This document shows positions 24,975 through 33,569 of a stretch of DNA of 64,000 nt, piece after piece. The stretch comes from Novosphingobium chloroacetimidivorans (lineage in GTDB: Bacteria; Pseudomonadota; Alphaproteobacteria; Sphingomonadales; Sphingomonadaceae): positions 62,001 through 126,000 of the forward strand of contig NZ_JACHLR010000002.1 of NCBI RefSeq assembly GCF_014204535.1, written 5' to 3'. A model generated the notes under the pieces. The model did no database searches. It had not been told where the DNA came from and was given only the letters and a program-made list of their open reading frames with translations. A program made the translations under genes and the position numbers. Each line of letters begins with the position of its first letter. The stretch's first letter is position 1.

Positions 24975-25922
24975 TTATCGTGCCAGGGCCGCCAGTTCAC
25001 GCCGCGATGGCTTCGGCGCCGGAGCTGCTGCGGGCGAGGCCCGCACCGCCTCCCATCCCGCACCCAGCACGAGCCGCAGTTTCTCGGCCTTGGTGGTGCG
25101 CACGCGGTGATCCCAGGCATGGGCGCCACGCTCCACCACCTTGCGCCCGATAGCGCCGTAGATGTTGGCGGCGGCCAGGATCGCCCAGCGCTGGCGGAAC
25201 TGCAACCGCGCCGCGCCCACTCTTGCGGAAGCTTCGTAAGCACGCGCAAGGTCGCAGGCGCGTGCGACGATGCGGACCAGCTGCGGGCGGTAGTGCGGCT
25301 TGGTCAGCTCGCCCATCGGCACGTCCTCCTCGACCGTCCACTCGACGGGAAGGTAGCGACGGTCGGCAGCATCGTCCTCCAGCACGTCGCGCACGATGTT
25401 GTTGAGCTGGAAGGCAAGGCCGAGATCGCAGGCCCGGTCGAGCGTGTCCTCGTCGCCTTCCGGCACGCCCATGACGGCGGCCATCATCACGCCCACCGCG
25501 CCCGCGACATGGTAGCAGTAGCGCAGCATGTCGGTTTCGGAGCGCGGTCGCCATTCGGCGGCGTCGAGCGCGAAGCCGGCGATCACGTCGTCGGCCATCG
25601 CCCGGGTCATCGGCACCTCGCGGGCGAGCTGGCCCAGCGCGTCGAACGCCGGGTTTCCGGTTTCCTCGCCAGCGAAGGCGAGTTCGGTCAGCGTGCGGAT
25701 GGTGGCGAGGCGCGCCTCCGGGTTGAGCTGCGGGCCGAGGGCTCCCCCATGATCCTGATCGTCGGCCAGATCGTCGCAGGCGCGACACCAGGCATAGAGC
25801 ATCCACACCCGCTCGCGCGTGGTCCGGTCGAAAAGGCGGCTGGCGGCGCGGAAGCTGGCCGAGCCCTTGCGGATCGACCGGTGCGCAGCCTCGACCAGGT
25901 CCTCGCGCGACGCTTTGGTCAC
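24975..25922 (-). CDS. crtB: 15-cis-phytoene synthase
   Basis: 315-residue squalene/phytoene synthase joining two geranylgeranyl diphosphates into phytoene, the committed carotenoid step. Both Asp-rich magnesium-diphosphate motifs are present: CDDLADD (about residues 49-55) and NNIVRDVLEDDAADRRYLP (about 170-188). RRYLP is a phytoene-synthase mark. GTG at 25922 overlaps the TGA of the LOG gene (GTGA), so the two are translationally coupled. The C-terminus is Ala/Pro-rich. It is part of the crtY-crtI-LOG-crtB gene set. Confidence 0.94.
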   Translation of the reverse strand: MTKASREDLVEAAHRSIRKGSASFRAASRLFDRTTRERVWMLYAWCRACDDLADDQDHGGALGPQLNPEARLATIRTLTELAFAGEETGNPAFDALGQLAREVPMTRAMADDVIAGFALDAAEWRPRSETDMLRYCYHVAGAVGVMMAAVMGVPEGDEDTLDRACDLGLAFQLNNIVRDVLEDDAADRRYLPVEWTVEEDVPMGELTKPHYRPQLVRIVARACDLARAYEASARVGAARLQFRQRWAILAAANIYGAIGRKVVERGAHAWDHRVRTTKAEKLRLVLGAGWEAVRASPAAAPAPKPSRRELAALAR

Positions 25923-26497
25923 AAGGTGGCAGGATCCATCGTCGTGATCGTCTGCGGCGGCTGGTGGGCGCGCATGCGCTCGAGCAGCGGGTCGAGTTCG
26001 GTGTCGGCCAGGATGATGCCCTGATGTGCGGGCCGCACGAAGCCGACCTCGGCCATGTGCCGGTTGAAGGCGAGCAGCCCGTCGTAGAAGCCCAATGCAT
26101 TGAGGATCCCGACCGGCTTGGCGTGATAGCCAAGCTGCGCCCAGCTGACCGCCTCCCACAGCTCGTCCATCGTGCCGACGCCGCCGGGCAGGACCAGGAA
26201 ACCGTCGGACAGCCGGGTGAATGCCGCCTTGCGCTCGTGCATGTCGGCGACGATCGTCAGCTCGCAATCGTAGTTGGCGACTTCGCCGCGCACCAGCGCT
26301 TGCGGGATGACGCCGATCACCTCGCCCCCCGCCAGCATCGCCGCGCCGGCGACCGCGCCCATCAGCCCCAGCTTGCCGCCGCCGTAGACGACCCCGATGC
26401 CCTGGCGTGCGAGCGCAGTGCCGACGTCGGCTGCGAGCTGGACGTAGCGCGGGTCTGCCGGAGTGGCCGATCCGCAATAGACGGCGAGGCGTTTCAT
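25919..26497 (-). CDS. LOG-family (TIGR00730) nucleoside 5'-monophosphate phosphoribohydrolase
   Basis: 192-residue Rossmann-fold protein. The family motif PGGVGTMDE (residues 104-112) and VVYGGGKLGLMGAVA (37-51) are intact, with the catalytic Glu of the motif and the preceding Arg (RLSDGFLVLPGG). LOG proteins release the base from nucleoside monophosphates; some activate cytokinins by acting on isopentenyladenosine phosphate. ATG at 26497 begins the MKRLAVYCGS block. Its stop overlaps the crtB start, an unusual partner. The physiological substrate is unknown. Confidence 0.92.
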   Translation of the reverse strand: MKRLAVYCGSATPADPRYVQLAADVGTALARQGIGVVYGGGKLGLMGAVAGAAMLAGGEVIGVIPQALVRGEVANYDCELTIVADMHERKAAFTRLSDGFLVLPGGVGTMDELWEAVSWAQLGYHAKPVGILNALGFYDGLLAFNRHMAEVGFVRPAHQGIILADTELDPLLERMRAHQPPQTITTMDPATL

Positions 26498-26518
26498 GGT
26501 CGGTATTCCAGAGAGGGG

Positions 26519-26744
26519 TTCACGCGGAGGCGCGGAGACGCGGAGGAAGGAAAAGAAGTAGTGGGCGCGCGCAGAGGCGCAGAGAGGTTGCGCGCGCGGC
26601 GCAGCCGCTCTCCACACCTTGGATGCGTGTGCCGCAAGGCTTCAGCAGAGAAGGGCCTGGCGGCCAGCACGACCTCTCTGCGCCTCCGCGCCTCTGCGCG
26701 CGCCAAATCCTGTCCTTCTCCGCGGCTCCGCGCCTCCGCGTGAA
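26519..26744. repeat. Large inverted repeat between crtI and the LOG gene
   Basis: Two nested pairs of arms: CACGCGGAGGCGCGGAGACG faces CGGCTCCGCGCCTCCGCGTG, and inside these GCGCAGAGGCGCAGAGAGGT faces ACCTCTCTGCGCCTCCGCGC. The central 60 bases are unrelated sequence. The element covers almost the whole 253-bp gap between the crtI stop and the LOG start and has no coding content. It can form a very long hairpin in the carotenoid transcript. Confidence 0.85.
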
Positions 26745-26750
26745 ACATGC

Positions 26751-28229
26751 TCACGCCAGGTCCTCCAGCATCAGCTTGGCGGTCGCCTTCGCGCTGCCGA
26801 CCACACCTGGAATGCCCGCACCCGGGTGCGTGCCGGCGCCGGCGAGATAGACGTTCTTCAGCTTGTCGTCGCGATTGTGGCCACGGAACCAGGCGCTCTG
26901 CGTCAGGATCGGCTCGAGGCTGAAGGCGCTGCCCAGGTGCGCCTGGAGGTCCGTGGCGAAGTCCGGCGGGGCATAGTGGAACTGCGTGACGATGCGATCG
27001 CGGATGTCGGGGATCAGGCGCCGGCCGACCTCGTCGATGATGCGCCCGGCCAGGATCGGGCCGACCTCGTCCCAGTCCACCGGCAGCTTGCCCATGTGCG
27101 CCACCGGCACCAGCGCGTAGAACGTGCTCTTGCCCGCAGGCGCCATGGCCGGATCGGTCACGGTCGGATGGTGCAGGTAGATCGAGAAGTCCTGCGGCAG
27201 CACGCCGTGCTCGTAGATGTCGTCCAGCAGGCCTTTGTAGCGCGGGCCGAACAGGATCATGTGGTGCGGGATGCCGGGCCAGGTGCCTTCCAGACCGAAG
27301 TGGACCACGAACAGGCCGGGCGAGAAGCGCTTCTTGGTCAGCTTCTTGGCCATCTCGGGCCCGCGCTGACTGTCGCTCAGCAAGTCGCGATAGGTATGGA
27401 CGATATCGCCGTTCGAGGCGACCGCGTCGAACCGCTCGCGCCAGCCGCTCTCCGTCTGAACTTCCGTGGCGCGATCGCCGACCGTGTGGATTTGCACCAC
27501 CTTGTCGGACAGGCGCACGGTGCCGCCGAGGCGCTCGAAGTGCCGGGCCATGCCTTGTGCCAGCTTGTTGGTGCCGCCCTTGGTCCACCACACGCCGCCG
27601 TCCTTTTCCAGCTTGTGGATCAGGGCGTAGATCGCGCTGGTGGTCATCGGATTGCCGCCCACCAGCAGCGTGTGGAACGAAAGCGCCTGGCGCATATGCT
27701 CGCTCTTGATGAAGTGCGAGACCATCGAATAGACCGAGCGCCACGCCTGATAGCGGGCCAACGCCGGCGCCGCCTTGATCATGCTGGAGAAGTCGAGAAA
27801 CGGCGTGTGCCCCAGCTTGACGTAGCCTTCCTGGTAGACGCCGGCCGAGTAGGCGAGGAAATCCTCATACCCCGCCATGTCGTCCGGCGCGACGCGCGCG
27901 AACTCGCGGCGCATCGAGGCATCGTCGTTCGAATAGTCGAAGGTCGTGCCGTCGGGCCAGTTGAGGCGGTAGAACGGCATCACCGGCATCAGCGTCACGT
28001 CGTCCGCCATGTCGTGGCCGGAGAGCGCCCACAGTTCCCTGAGGCAGTCGGGATCGGTGACCACCGTCGGACCGGCATCGAAGGTGAAGCCTTCGCGTTC
28101 CCAGGCGTAGCCACGACCGCCGACCTTGTCGCGGGCCTCCAGCAGGGTGGTGGCGATCCCGGCGGACTGCAGGCGAATGGCGAGCGCGAGCCCGCCGAAT
28201 CCCGCGCCGATCACACATGCTCGCTTCAT
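26751..28229 (-). CDS. crtI: Phytoene desaturase (CrtI type)
   Basis: 492-residue FAD-dependent enzyme desaturating phytoene to lycopene. The dinucleotide-binding motif is VIGAGFGGLALAIRLQSAG (residues 6-24), followed by LLEARDKVGGRGYAWEREGFTFDAGPTV. The C-terminal FAD-binding block is VYLAGAGTHPGAGIPGVVGSAKATAKLM, typical of bacterial CrtI. ATG at 28229 is ten bases after the crtY stop. With crtY and crtB this gives beta-carotene; no hydroxylase or ketolase is seen in the window. Confidence 0.97.
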   Translation of the reverse strand: MKRACVIGAGFGGLALAIRLQSAGIATTLLEARDKVGGRGYAWEREGFTFDAGPTVVTDPDCLRELWALSGHDMADDVTLMPVMPFYRLNWPDGTTFDYSNDDASMRREFARVAPDDMAGYEDFLAYSAGVYQEGYVKLGHTPFLDFSSMIKAAPALARYQAWRSVYSMVSHFIKSEHMRQALSFHTLLVGGNPMTTSAIYALIHKLEKDGGVWWTKGGTNKLAQGMARHFERLGGTVRLSDKVVQIHTVGDRATEVQTESGWRERFDAVASNGDIVHTYRDLLSDSQRGPEMAKKLTKKRFSPGLFVVHFGLEGTWPGIPHHMILFGPRYKGLLDDIYEHGVLPQDFSIYLHHPTVTDPAMAPAGKSTFYALVPVAHMGKLPVDWDEVGPILAGRIIDEVGRRLIPDIRDRIVTQFHYAPPDFATDLQAHLGSAFSLEPILTQSAWFRGHNRDDKLKNVYLAGAGTHPGAGIPGVVGSAKATAKLMLEDLA

Positions 28230-28239
28230 AGGGCGCGCT

Positions 28240-29427
28240 TCATCGTAGATTTCCTAGTGGAGCGAGAGGCCGCCCCTTGCCCCGCAAGCTGGCGATCGCG
28301 GCGCCCAAAGGCACCGGCGGCTTGCCTGCAAGGATGCGCAGCATGTCGGCTGGGCTCGATTGTCCGGCGTAGAAGCGCTCGATCAGCGGCTCGGAAAGCC
28401 CGTAGAATCGCTCCAGAACCTTGTAGCGCTGATCCGGCGCGGCGGCGCCGAAGAGCATGGCCGTCAGCATCCGATAGAAGCGTCCCTGGCGCCAGTGCTC
28501 GCGTGCCCATGCATGACACGCCTCCTCTACGGCGTCGCCCGAGAGCTTGTCGAGAGTGCAAAGGTGCACCGCCAGGCGCAGCGCGATCGGCAGCGAATAG
28601 CTGGTGAGCGGATGAAGCAAGCCTGCGCGGGCCCCAGCACGCGCGACCCCGGGCTCTCTCCCGGCTTTCCAGAACGCGTCGAAGTCGCCCGCGCCGACCA
28701 CGGGGAGCACGCCGGTTTCCTCGTACTCGATCGCCTCCACGCGCCAGTCCTGCGCGGCGGCATAGGCGGCGATGCGCTGGCGCAGCACCGGCAGGTCGAG
28801 TTCGGGGACATCGGAATAGTACGTGTCCTCGACGAAGACCGCGTCGGACGTGAACGGCAGGGCATAGACGAAGCGATAGCCGTCGGCTTGCGCGACACTG
28901 GCATCCATGACGATGGGGTGGGTCAACCCATGCGGCACCTTCAGCCGCAGCATCTGCCCGGCGAACTTCTGCCATCCCCCGGCCATGTGCGGAAGTCCCG
29001 CGGCACCGCGCGCGTCGATCACCGCATGCGCGCTGAAGATGCGGCCATCGGCCAAGGTCACCGCATTGCGCGTGACCTCCGTCACCATGGCGCCGGTCAG
29101 CAGCGCCTCGGCCGGCAGGGTCGAGCGCAGCACGGCGTCCAGCCGCTCGCTCGTCACGCTGCGATAGGCGGTGCGCAAGGCACGCTGGCGCCTGGGGAAG
29201 CGCACGAAGTAGCCGTCCCAGCGCGCGGCGACCAGCGGCTCGAGCAGCTCGGCGCCATCGCCCAGGTCGCTCGCGAAGTAGGACCACACGTGATCGCCGC
29301 CGCAGCGGGTCCCCGCTTCGAACAGGGTGACCCGCAGCTCGGGACGGCGGGCGGCGAGCGCCAGGGCGATCAGCCCACCGGACAGGCCGCCGCCCAGGAT
29401 CGCAATATCGGTTGACGGCGCGCTCAT
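28240..29427 (-). CDS. crtY: Lycopene beta-cyclase (CrtY type)
   Basis: 395-residue FAD/NAD-dependent cyclase that converts lycopene to beta-carotene. The N-terminus DIAILGGGLSGGLIALALAARRPELRVTLFEAG is the nucleotide-binding fold, followed by GGDHVWSYFASDL as in bacterial CrtY. VFVEDTYYSDVPELD and GLLHPLTSYSLPIALRLA are further cyclase blocks. ATG at 29427 is the natural start. First gene of the minus-strand carotenoid set; a 75-bp divergent region separates it from the GNAT gene and must hold both promoters. Confidence 0.94.
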   Translation of the reverse strand: MSAPSTDIAILGGGLSGGLIALALAARRPELRVTLFEAGTRCGGDHVWSYFASDLGDGAELLEPLVAARWDGYFVRFPRRQRALRTAYRSVTSERLDAVLRSTLPAEALLTGAMVTEVTRNAVTLADGRIFSAHAVIDARGAAGLPHMAGGWQKFAGQMLRLKVPHGLTHPIVMDASVAQADGYRFVYALPFTSDAVFVEDTYYSDVPELDLPVLRQRIAAYAAAQDWRVEAIEYEETGVLPVVGAGDFDAFWKAGREPGVARAGARAGLLHPLTSYSLPIALRLAVHLCTLDKLSGDAVEEACHAWAREHWRQGRFYRMLTAMLFGAAAPDQRYKVLERFYGLSEPLIERFYAGQSSPADMLRILAGKPPVPLGAAIASLRGKGRPLAPLGNLR

Positions 29428-29502
29428 CGTCGTCACGTTTAGGGGAGGGGCTGCTCGGCCGCAACTTGGCGCGGCAAGAGCTTTGGGGCATGTTTCACTT
29501 CG

Positions 29503-30042
29503 ATGACCGATGAGCTGACCATTTGCGACGCCTGCGAAGGGGATGCCGCCGCTATCGCCGACATCTACGCGCACTACGTGCTGGAAAGCGCCGCCAGCTT
29601 CGAGACCGAGCCACCCGATGCGCAAGTCATGGCCGATCGGATCGCCAAGGTCCTTGGCTCCGGGTATCCCTGGCTGGTGGTGCGCGACTCCGGCGATCGC
29701 GTGCTCGGCTTCGCGTACGCCCAGCGCTTCGGTCCGCGCGCGGGGTATCTGTATAGCTGCGAGACGCACATTTTCGTCCGCAACGATGCGCTGGGCCGCG
29801 GGATCGGCACGATGTTGATCAACGCACTGCTCGCCGCGTGCGAGGCCCGCGGCTACCGCCAGGCCTTCGCGCTGATCGCCGGGACCGAGCCGGCGTCGGT
29901 GGTGCTCCATGCCCGCGCCGGCTACTTGCCGTGCGGCACGCTGACCGGCGCCGGCTGGAAGCATGGCCAGTGGACCGACGTCTTCATGATGCAGCGCAAG
30001 CTCGGCGCCGGCAACGAAACGTTGCCCGAAAGCCACGCCTGA
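29503..30042 (+). CDS. GNAT N-acetyltransferase, phosphinothricin-acetyltransferase type
   Basis: 179-residue acetyl-CoA-dependent N-acetyltransferase. ADIYAHYVLESAASFETEPPD at the N-terminus and ETHIFVRNDALGRGIGTMLINALL (acetyl-CoA-binding motif A, RXXGXG) plus ASVVLHARAGYLPCGTL are typical of the Pat/Bar/YwnH group, which acetylates phosphinothricin, methionine sulfoximine or related amines. ATG at 29503 is the only sensible start. The true substrate cannot be read; a detoxification role is likely. Confidence 0.9.
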   Translation: MTDELTICDACEGDAAAIADIYAHYVLESAASFETEPPDAQVMADRIAKVLGSGYPWLVVRDSGDRVLGFAYAQRFGPRAGYLYSCETHIFVRNDALGRGIGTMLINALLAACEARGYRQAFALIAGTEPASVVLHARAGYLPCGTLTGAGWKHGQWTDVFMMQRKLGAGNETLPESHA

Positions 30043-30128
30043 AAAGCATTTACTCAGCTGCGCCGTGCTGCACTGCAACGCTCTGCCGTCCTGCGCGTTC
30101 ACCGGCAAATCACAGGGGTTCTTCACCA

Positions 30129-30971
30129 ATGCGTAAGCTTGCTCTCCTCGGCGGCCTGACCGCCGCGCTCGTCTCCCTACCCGCATTCGCGCAGGACGCG
30201 ACCAGCTCCGACCTCGACGCAGACCGCATCACCATCGGCGTGGGCGGCGTCTACATGCCCAGCTACCGCGGCTCGGACGACTACAGCGTCTCGCCGGTTC
30301 CGGTGATCCAGGGACAGTTCAAGGGCATCGGCATCAACCCGCGTGCGGGCGGTGTCGCGCTCGACTTCATCCCGGACAATCGTGACAGCGGTTTCGGCTT
30401 CTCGCTCGGCCCGGTGGCGACATATTCCGGCAATCGTGCGCGCGGCATCCGCGATGACGTGGTGAAGCGCGTCGGTAAGCTCGACGACGCGGTGGAACTG
30501 GGCGTCACCGCCGGCGTGACGGCGTACAAGCTGACCAACCCCTACGATTCGCTCAGCCTGTCGATCGACGCGCGCTGGGACGTGGCCGGCGCCTACAAGG
30601 GCATGGTGTGGACGCCGAACCTCACATACGCCACCCCGCTCAGCAAGGGCTCGCTGGTCACGCTGAACGTCAGCGCCCACCACGGCGACGGCAAGTTCAA
30701 CCGCTACTACTACTCGGTCACGCCGGCTCAGAGCCTGCGCACGGGCGGTGCCCTGCCGGTCTACAATGCCAAGAAGGGCTGGGACAGCGTCAGCTTCGGC
30801 CTGCTTGGCGCCTATGATCTCGACGGCGACCTGCTGAACGGCGGCCTGGCGATCTTCGCGCTGGGTTCGTACTCCAAGATGCTCAACGACGGCAAGGACA
30901 CGCCCTACACCCGCATCCGCGGCGATGCGGACCAGTGGATCGGCGGCCTGGGCGTGGCTTACACGTTCTGA
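30129..30971 (+). CDS. MipA/OmpV family outer-membrane protein
   Basis: 280 residues. A signal peptide (residues 1-22, MRKLALLGGLTAALVSLPAFA with AFA-Q cleavage) is followed by alternating beta strands. ITIGVGGVYMPSYRGSDDYSVSPVPVIQGQFKG is the MipA/OmpV N-terminal block, and the protein ends YTF, an aromatic outer-membrane C-terminus. The family includes murein-hydrolase scaffolding (MipA) and antibiotic- or osmolarity-related porins; the role here is not clear. AGGGG lies about 11 bases upstream of the ATG. Confidence 0.92.
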   Translation: MRKLALLGGLTAALVSLPAFAQDATSSDLDADRITIGVGGVYMPSYRGSDDYSVSPVPVIQGQFKGIGINPRAGGVALDFIPDNRDSGFGFSLGPVATYSGNRARGIRDDVVKRVGKLDDAVELGVTAGVTAYKLTNPYDSLSLSIDARWDVAGAYKGMVWTPNLTYATPLSKGSLVTLNVSAHHGDGKFNRYYYSVTPAQSLRTGGALPVYNAKKGWDSVSFGLLGAYDLDGDLLNGGLAIFALGSYSKMLNDGKDTPYTRIRGDADQWIGGLGVAYTF

Positions 30972-31034
30972 TCCGAGGAGAGGTGGCCTCTTTTTGGAGA
31001 CAGGCGCTGGGGACAGTTTAGCGAGATCCATCCG

Positions 31035-31092
31035 GATCCTCCCCGAGCTTGCTCGGGGAGGGGGACCGCTCGCGCAGCGAGTGGTGGAGGGG
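31035..31092 (+). repeat. Solo family-A repeat unit
   Basis: GATCCTCCCCGAGCTTGCTC is followed by GGGGAGGGGGACCGCTCG and CGCAGCGAGTGGTGGAGGGG. The two hairpins and the GGTGGAGGGG end are the same layout as each flank of the DUF559 gene near 60 kb. It lies between convergent genes (MipA and the UDG-like gene) and may terminate both. Confidence 0.85.
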
Positions 31093-31120
31093 CTCTGCAA
31101 CGCTCACCTGAGCGAGCAAA

Positions 31121-31756
31121 CTAATCGACTAACCTCGCCACCCGCGCCCGCAATTCAGGCAGAACCTCTGCCTCGAACCACGGATTGCGGGCCATCCACA
31201 AGCGGCTGCGCCAGGCCGGATGCGGCAGGGGAAACAATCCCGCAGGCGCCTCGCGCCAGCGCCGCACCGCCTCGGTCATGTTGGGTGCGAAGCCCTTGGG
31301 CAGGTAGCGCTTCTGCGCATGCATGCCGACCAGCAGCGTCATCCTGACCTGCGGCAGGCCCGCCAGCATGCGCGCGTGCCACTTGGGCGCGCACTCCGGC
31401 CGCGGCGGCAAGTCGCCTCCGTCTCCCTTGCCTGGATAGCAGAACCCGCTCGGCATCTGCGCCACGCGCGAGATGTCGTAGAACATCGTCTTGTCGATCC
31501 CAAGCCAGCCGCGCAGACGGTCGCCGCTGTCGTCGTCCCACCCGATGCCGCTCGCATGCACCTTGCTCCCCGGCGCCTGCCCGATGATCAGCAGCCGCGC
31601 AGTGGAAGAACCGGCGACGAACGGCCGTGGCTCATGACCGAGGACGCCGGCACAAGCACGGCAGGCGCGGATTTCGGCCAGAAGAGGAGCGAGAGGGTCG
31701 AGGGCCACGCAAGGCAGATGTGGCGAGGAGAGGCGGGCTACAAGGCTTACCGACAC
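31121..31756 (-). CDS. Uracil-DNA glycosylase superfamily protein
   Basis: 211 residues. LLIIGQAPGSKVHASGIGWDDDSGDRLRGWLGID carries the UDG-superfamily motif 1 (GQAPG, residues 59-63) and the following loop. LPLPHPAWRSRLWMARNPWF is the C-terminal motif 2 region, with HPAWRS in place of HPS. RACRACAG near the N-terminus has only two cysteines, so the 4Fe-4S cluster of family-4/5 enzymes is probably not assembled. It likely excises a damaged base, but no specific lesion can be named. Confidence 0.82.
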   Translation of the reverse strand: MSVSLVARLSSPHLPCVALDPLAPLLAEIRACRACAGVLGHEPRPFVAGSSTARLLIIGQAPGSKVHASGIGWDDDSGDRLRGWLGIDKTMFYDISRVAQMPSGFCYPGKGDGGDLPPRPECAPKWHARMLAGLPQVRMTLLVGMHAQKRYLPKGFAPNMTEAVRRWREAPAGLFPLPHPAWRSRLWMARNPWFEAEVLPELRARVARLVD

Positions 31757-31965
31757 AAAGCGGCGGACTTCGGCTTGTGCCGGTCACAGACGTGTTGAGG
31801 AGGCCCCAAGCCGGCAAGGTCTGGCATGCCGAGCGGCCTGGCAGGCGCCTGACCTGCGTCGTCCATTCCTCAAGAGGCCGCTGTCAGCAGCAAGAGCAAG
31901 CTGCACAGTTACGCCTGCCCAAGCACCCTATCCCGCAAGGGGAGATCAGCTGGCGAAGAAGGAAA

Positions 31966-32039
31966 TGGATGCCCGACAAGGATTCGAACCTTGATTGACG
32001 GAGTCAGAGTCCGCTCTCTTACCGTTAGAGGATCGGGCA
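31966..32039 (-). tRNA. tRNA-Gln (anticodon CTG)
   Basis: The minus strand folds as a complete cloverleaf: acceptor TGCCCGA pairs with TCGGGCA, the D arm is CTCT...AGAG, and the anticodon stem GCGGA/TCCGT closes the loop CTCTGAC, giving anticodon CTG (reads CAG, Gln). The T arm contains GGTTCGAATCC. CCA is encoded after a T discriminator. The coordinates include CCA. Confidence 0.95.
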
Positions 32040-32240
32040 GCGAGGCGGTCCGTTTAGCGGCTGTTTTCTGCGGGTCAAGCGCCTTTCGCGACGGACGGTG
32101 CGCGCGCGGCGGCGTGGTGCTGCTAGCGGCGCCTCCGCGCTATAGCGGCAGCGGCCTTGCCGGGGAGGGCTGGCGGCGTTAGCATCGGTGTCAGGTTTCC
32201 GCTCCACCTGAGCGGATTGTTTTGAAAGAAGTTGCTTCTC

Positions 32241-33569
32241 ATGGCGGATTCCGCTCCGCCGGCAGCGAAGGTCGAAGTGTCGGGACGCCGGGCGAGACGG
32301 CGTCATGGTCGCAAGGGCAAGGTTCGCCCGGCGCCAGCCGATACACCGGACGCCCGTGTCGCGGGCAGCCGGCCGCATCCGACAAGCGCCACGCCGCGCG
32401 AGAATGACAGGGCGCTAAGCCCACCCCGTATTTCCCCCGTCGTCGCCGAGGCGCCGCGCGCGTCGCCTGCCAGCCCGCACGCGGGCGAGGGGGATGGCGG
32501 CACGGTTGCCGGTGCCGGTGCGGCCGTGTTCCGGCCTGCAGCCGCGCGGCATGGCGTCTATCGTCAGTCCTATGCGGCGATTGACCTCGGCACCAACAAC
32601 TGCCGGCTGCTGATCGCGCGGCCCTCGGGCGAGAACTTCACGGTGATCGATGCCTTCAGCCGCGTAGTGCGCCTGGGCGAGGGGTTGGCGCAGACCGGCC
32701 GCCTGTCCGACGAGGCGATGGATCGCACGCTCGCCGCCTTGCGCGTCTGCGCCGACAAGCTGATGCGCCGGAACGTCCACCTCGCCCGCTCGGTCGCGAC
32801 CGAGGCGTGCCGGCGAGCGGTGAACGGCACCGACTTCATCGAGCGGGTGCGGGGTGAAACCGGCATCGCGCTCGACATCATCAGCGCGCGCGAAGAGGCG
32901 CGGCTGGCGGTGCTGGGTTGCCATGTCCTGCTGGAAGCCGGCATGGGTCCGGCGATGATCTTCGACATCGGCGGCGGCTCGACAGAGCTGGTCCTGATCG
33001 AGAGCACCGACACGGTGCCGCGCATCCTCGACTGGCAGAGCGTTCCGTGGGGCGTGGTGTCGCTGAGCGAGAGCTGCGGCTCGGAGGGCGCAACGCGCGA
33101 GGAACGGATCGAGCGCTATCGCCACATGCACGGGCTCGTCGCCGAGAGCTTCGCTGCCTTCGCCCGGCGCACGCAGCCGGCCCGCGAGTCGGCATCGAGC
33201 ACCGGCCCGCTGCGCTTGCTGGGCACCAGCGGCACGGTGACCACGCTCGCCAGCTTGCACCTGGAATTGCCGCAATACGATCGCAGCGCCGTCGATGGAT
33301 TGATCGTGCCCGCCGAATCGATGCGCGCGATCAGTGCGCGGCTTTCGGGCATGCCCATCGAGGAACGGCGCGAGCTTGCCTGCATCGGGCGCGAGCGGGC
33401 CGACCTGGTGGTGGCCGGTTGCGCGATCCTGGAGGCGATTCTCGACTTGTGGCCGGCAGGGCGGCTCGGGGTGGCCGACCGCGGTATTCGCGAGGGCATC
33501 CTGCGCAGCCTGATCTCCGCGGGCGGGCATGGTGCCGGCGCTCGCACCAGCGCGGCGGGTCGCGCATGA
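32241..33569 (+). CDS. Ppx/GppA exopolyphosphatase family protein with long N-terminal extension
   Basis: 442 residues. The catalytic ASKHA-fold domain starts near residue 110 (YAAIDLGTNNCRLLIA) and includes SVATEACRRAVNG, ISAREEARLAVLG, FDIGGGSTEL and LGTSGTVTTLA. It degrades polyphosphate or (p)ppGpp-type substrates in stringent and phosphate responses. The first 105 residues are Arg/Pro/Ala-rich and look disordered. ATG at 32241 follows GAAAGAAG. The stop overlaps the rlmE start (ATGA), a linkage often seen in Alphaproteobacteria. Confidence 0.93.
   Translation: MADSAPPAAKVEVSGRRARRRHGRKGKVRPAPADTPDARVAGSRPHPTSATPRENDRALSPPRISPVVAEAPRASPASPHAGEGDGGTVAGAGAAVFRPAAARHGVYRQSYAAIDLGTNNCRLLIARPSGENFTVIDAFSRVVRLGEGLAQTGRLSDEAMDRTLAALRVCADKLMRRNVHLARSVATEACRRAVNGTDFIERVRGETGIALDIISAREEARLAVLGCHVLLEAGMGPAMIFDIGGGSTELVLIESTDTVPRILDWQSVPWGVVSLSESCGSEGATREERIERYRHMHGLVAESFAAFARRTQPARESASSTGPLRLLGTSGTVTTLASLHLELPQYDRSAVDGLIVPAESMRAISARLSGMPIEERRELACIGRERADLVVAGCAILEAILDLWPAGRLGVADRGIREGILRSLISAGGHGAGARTSAAGRA

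Noticed and set aside
31966..32039. The tRNA gene as an attachment site for an integrated element.
   Set aside because: No integrase gene or repeated tRNA end was seen nearby.
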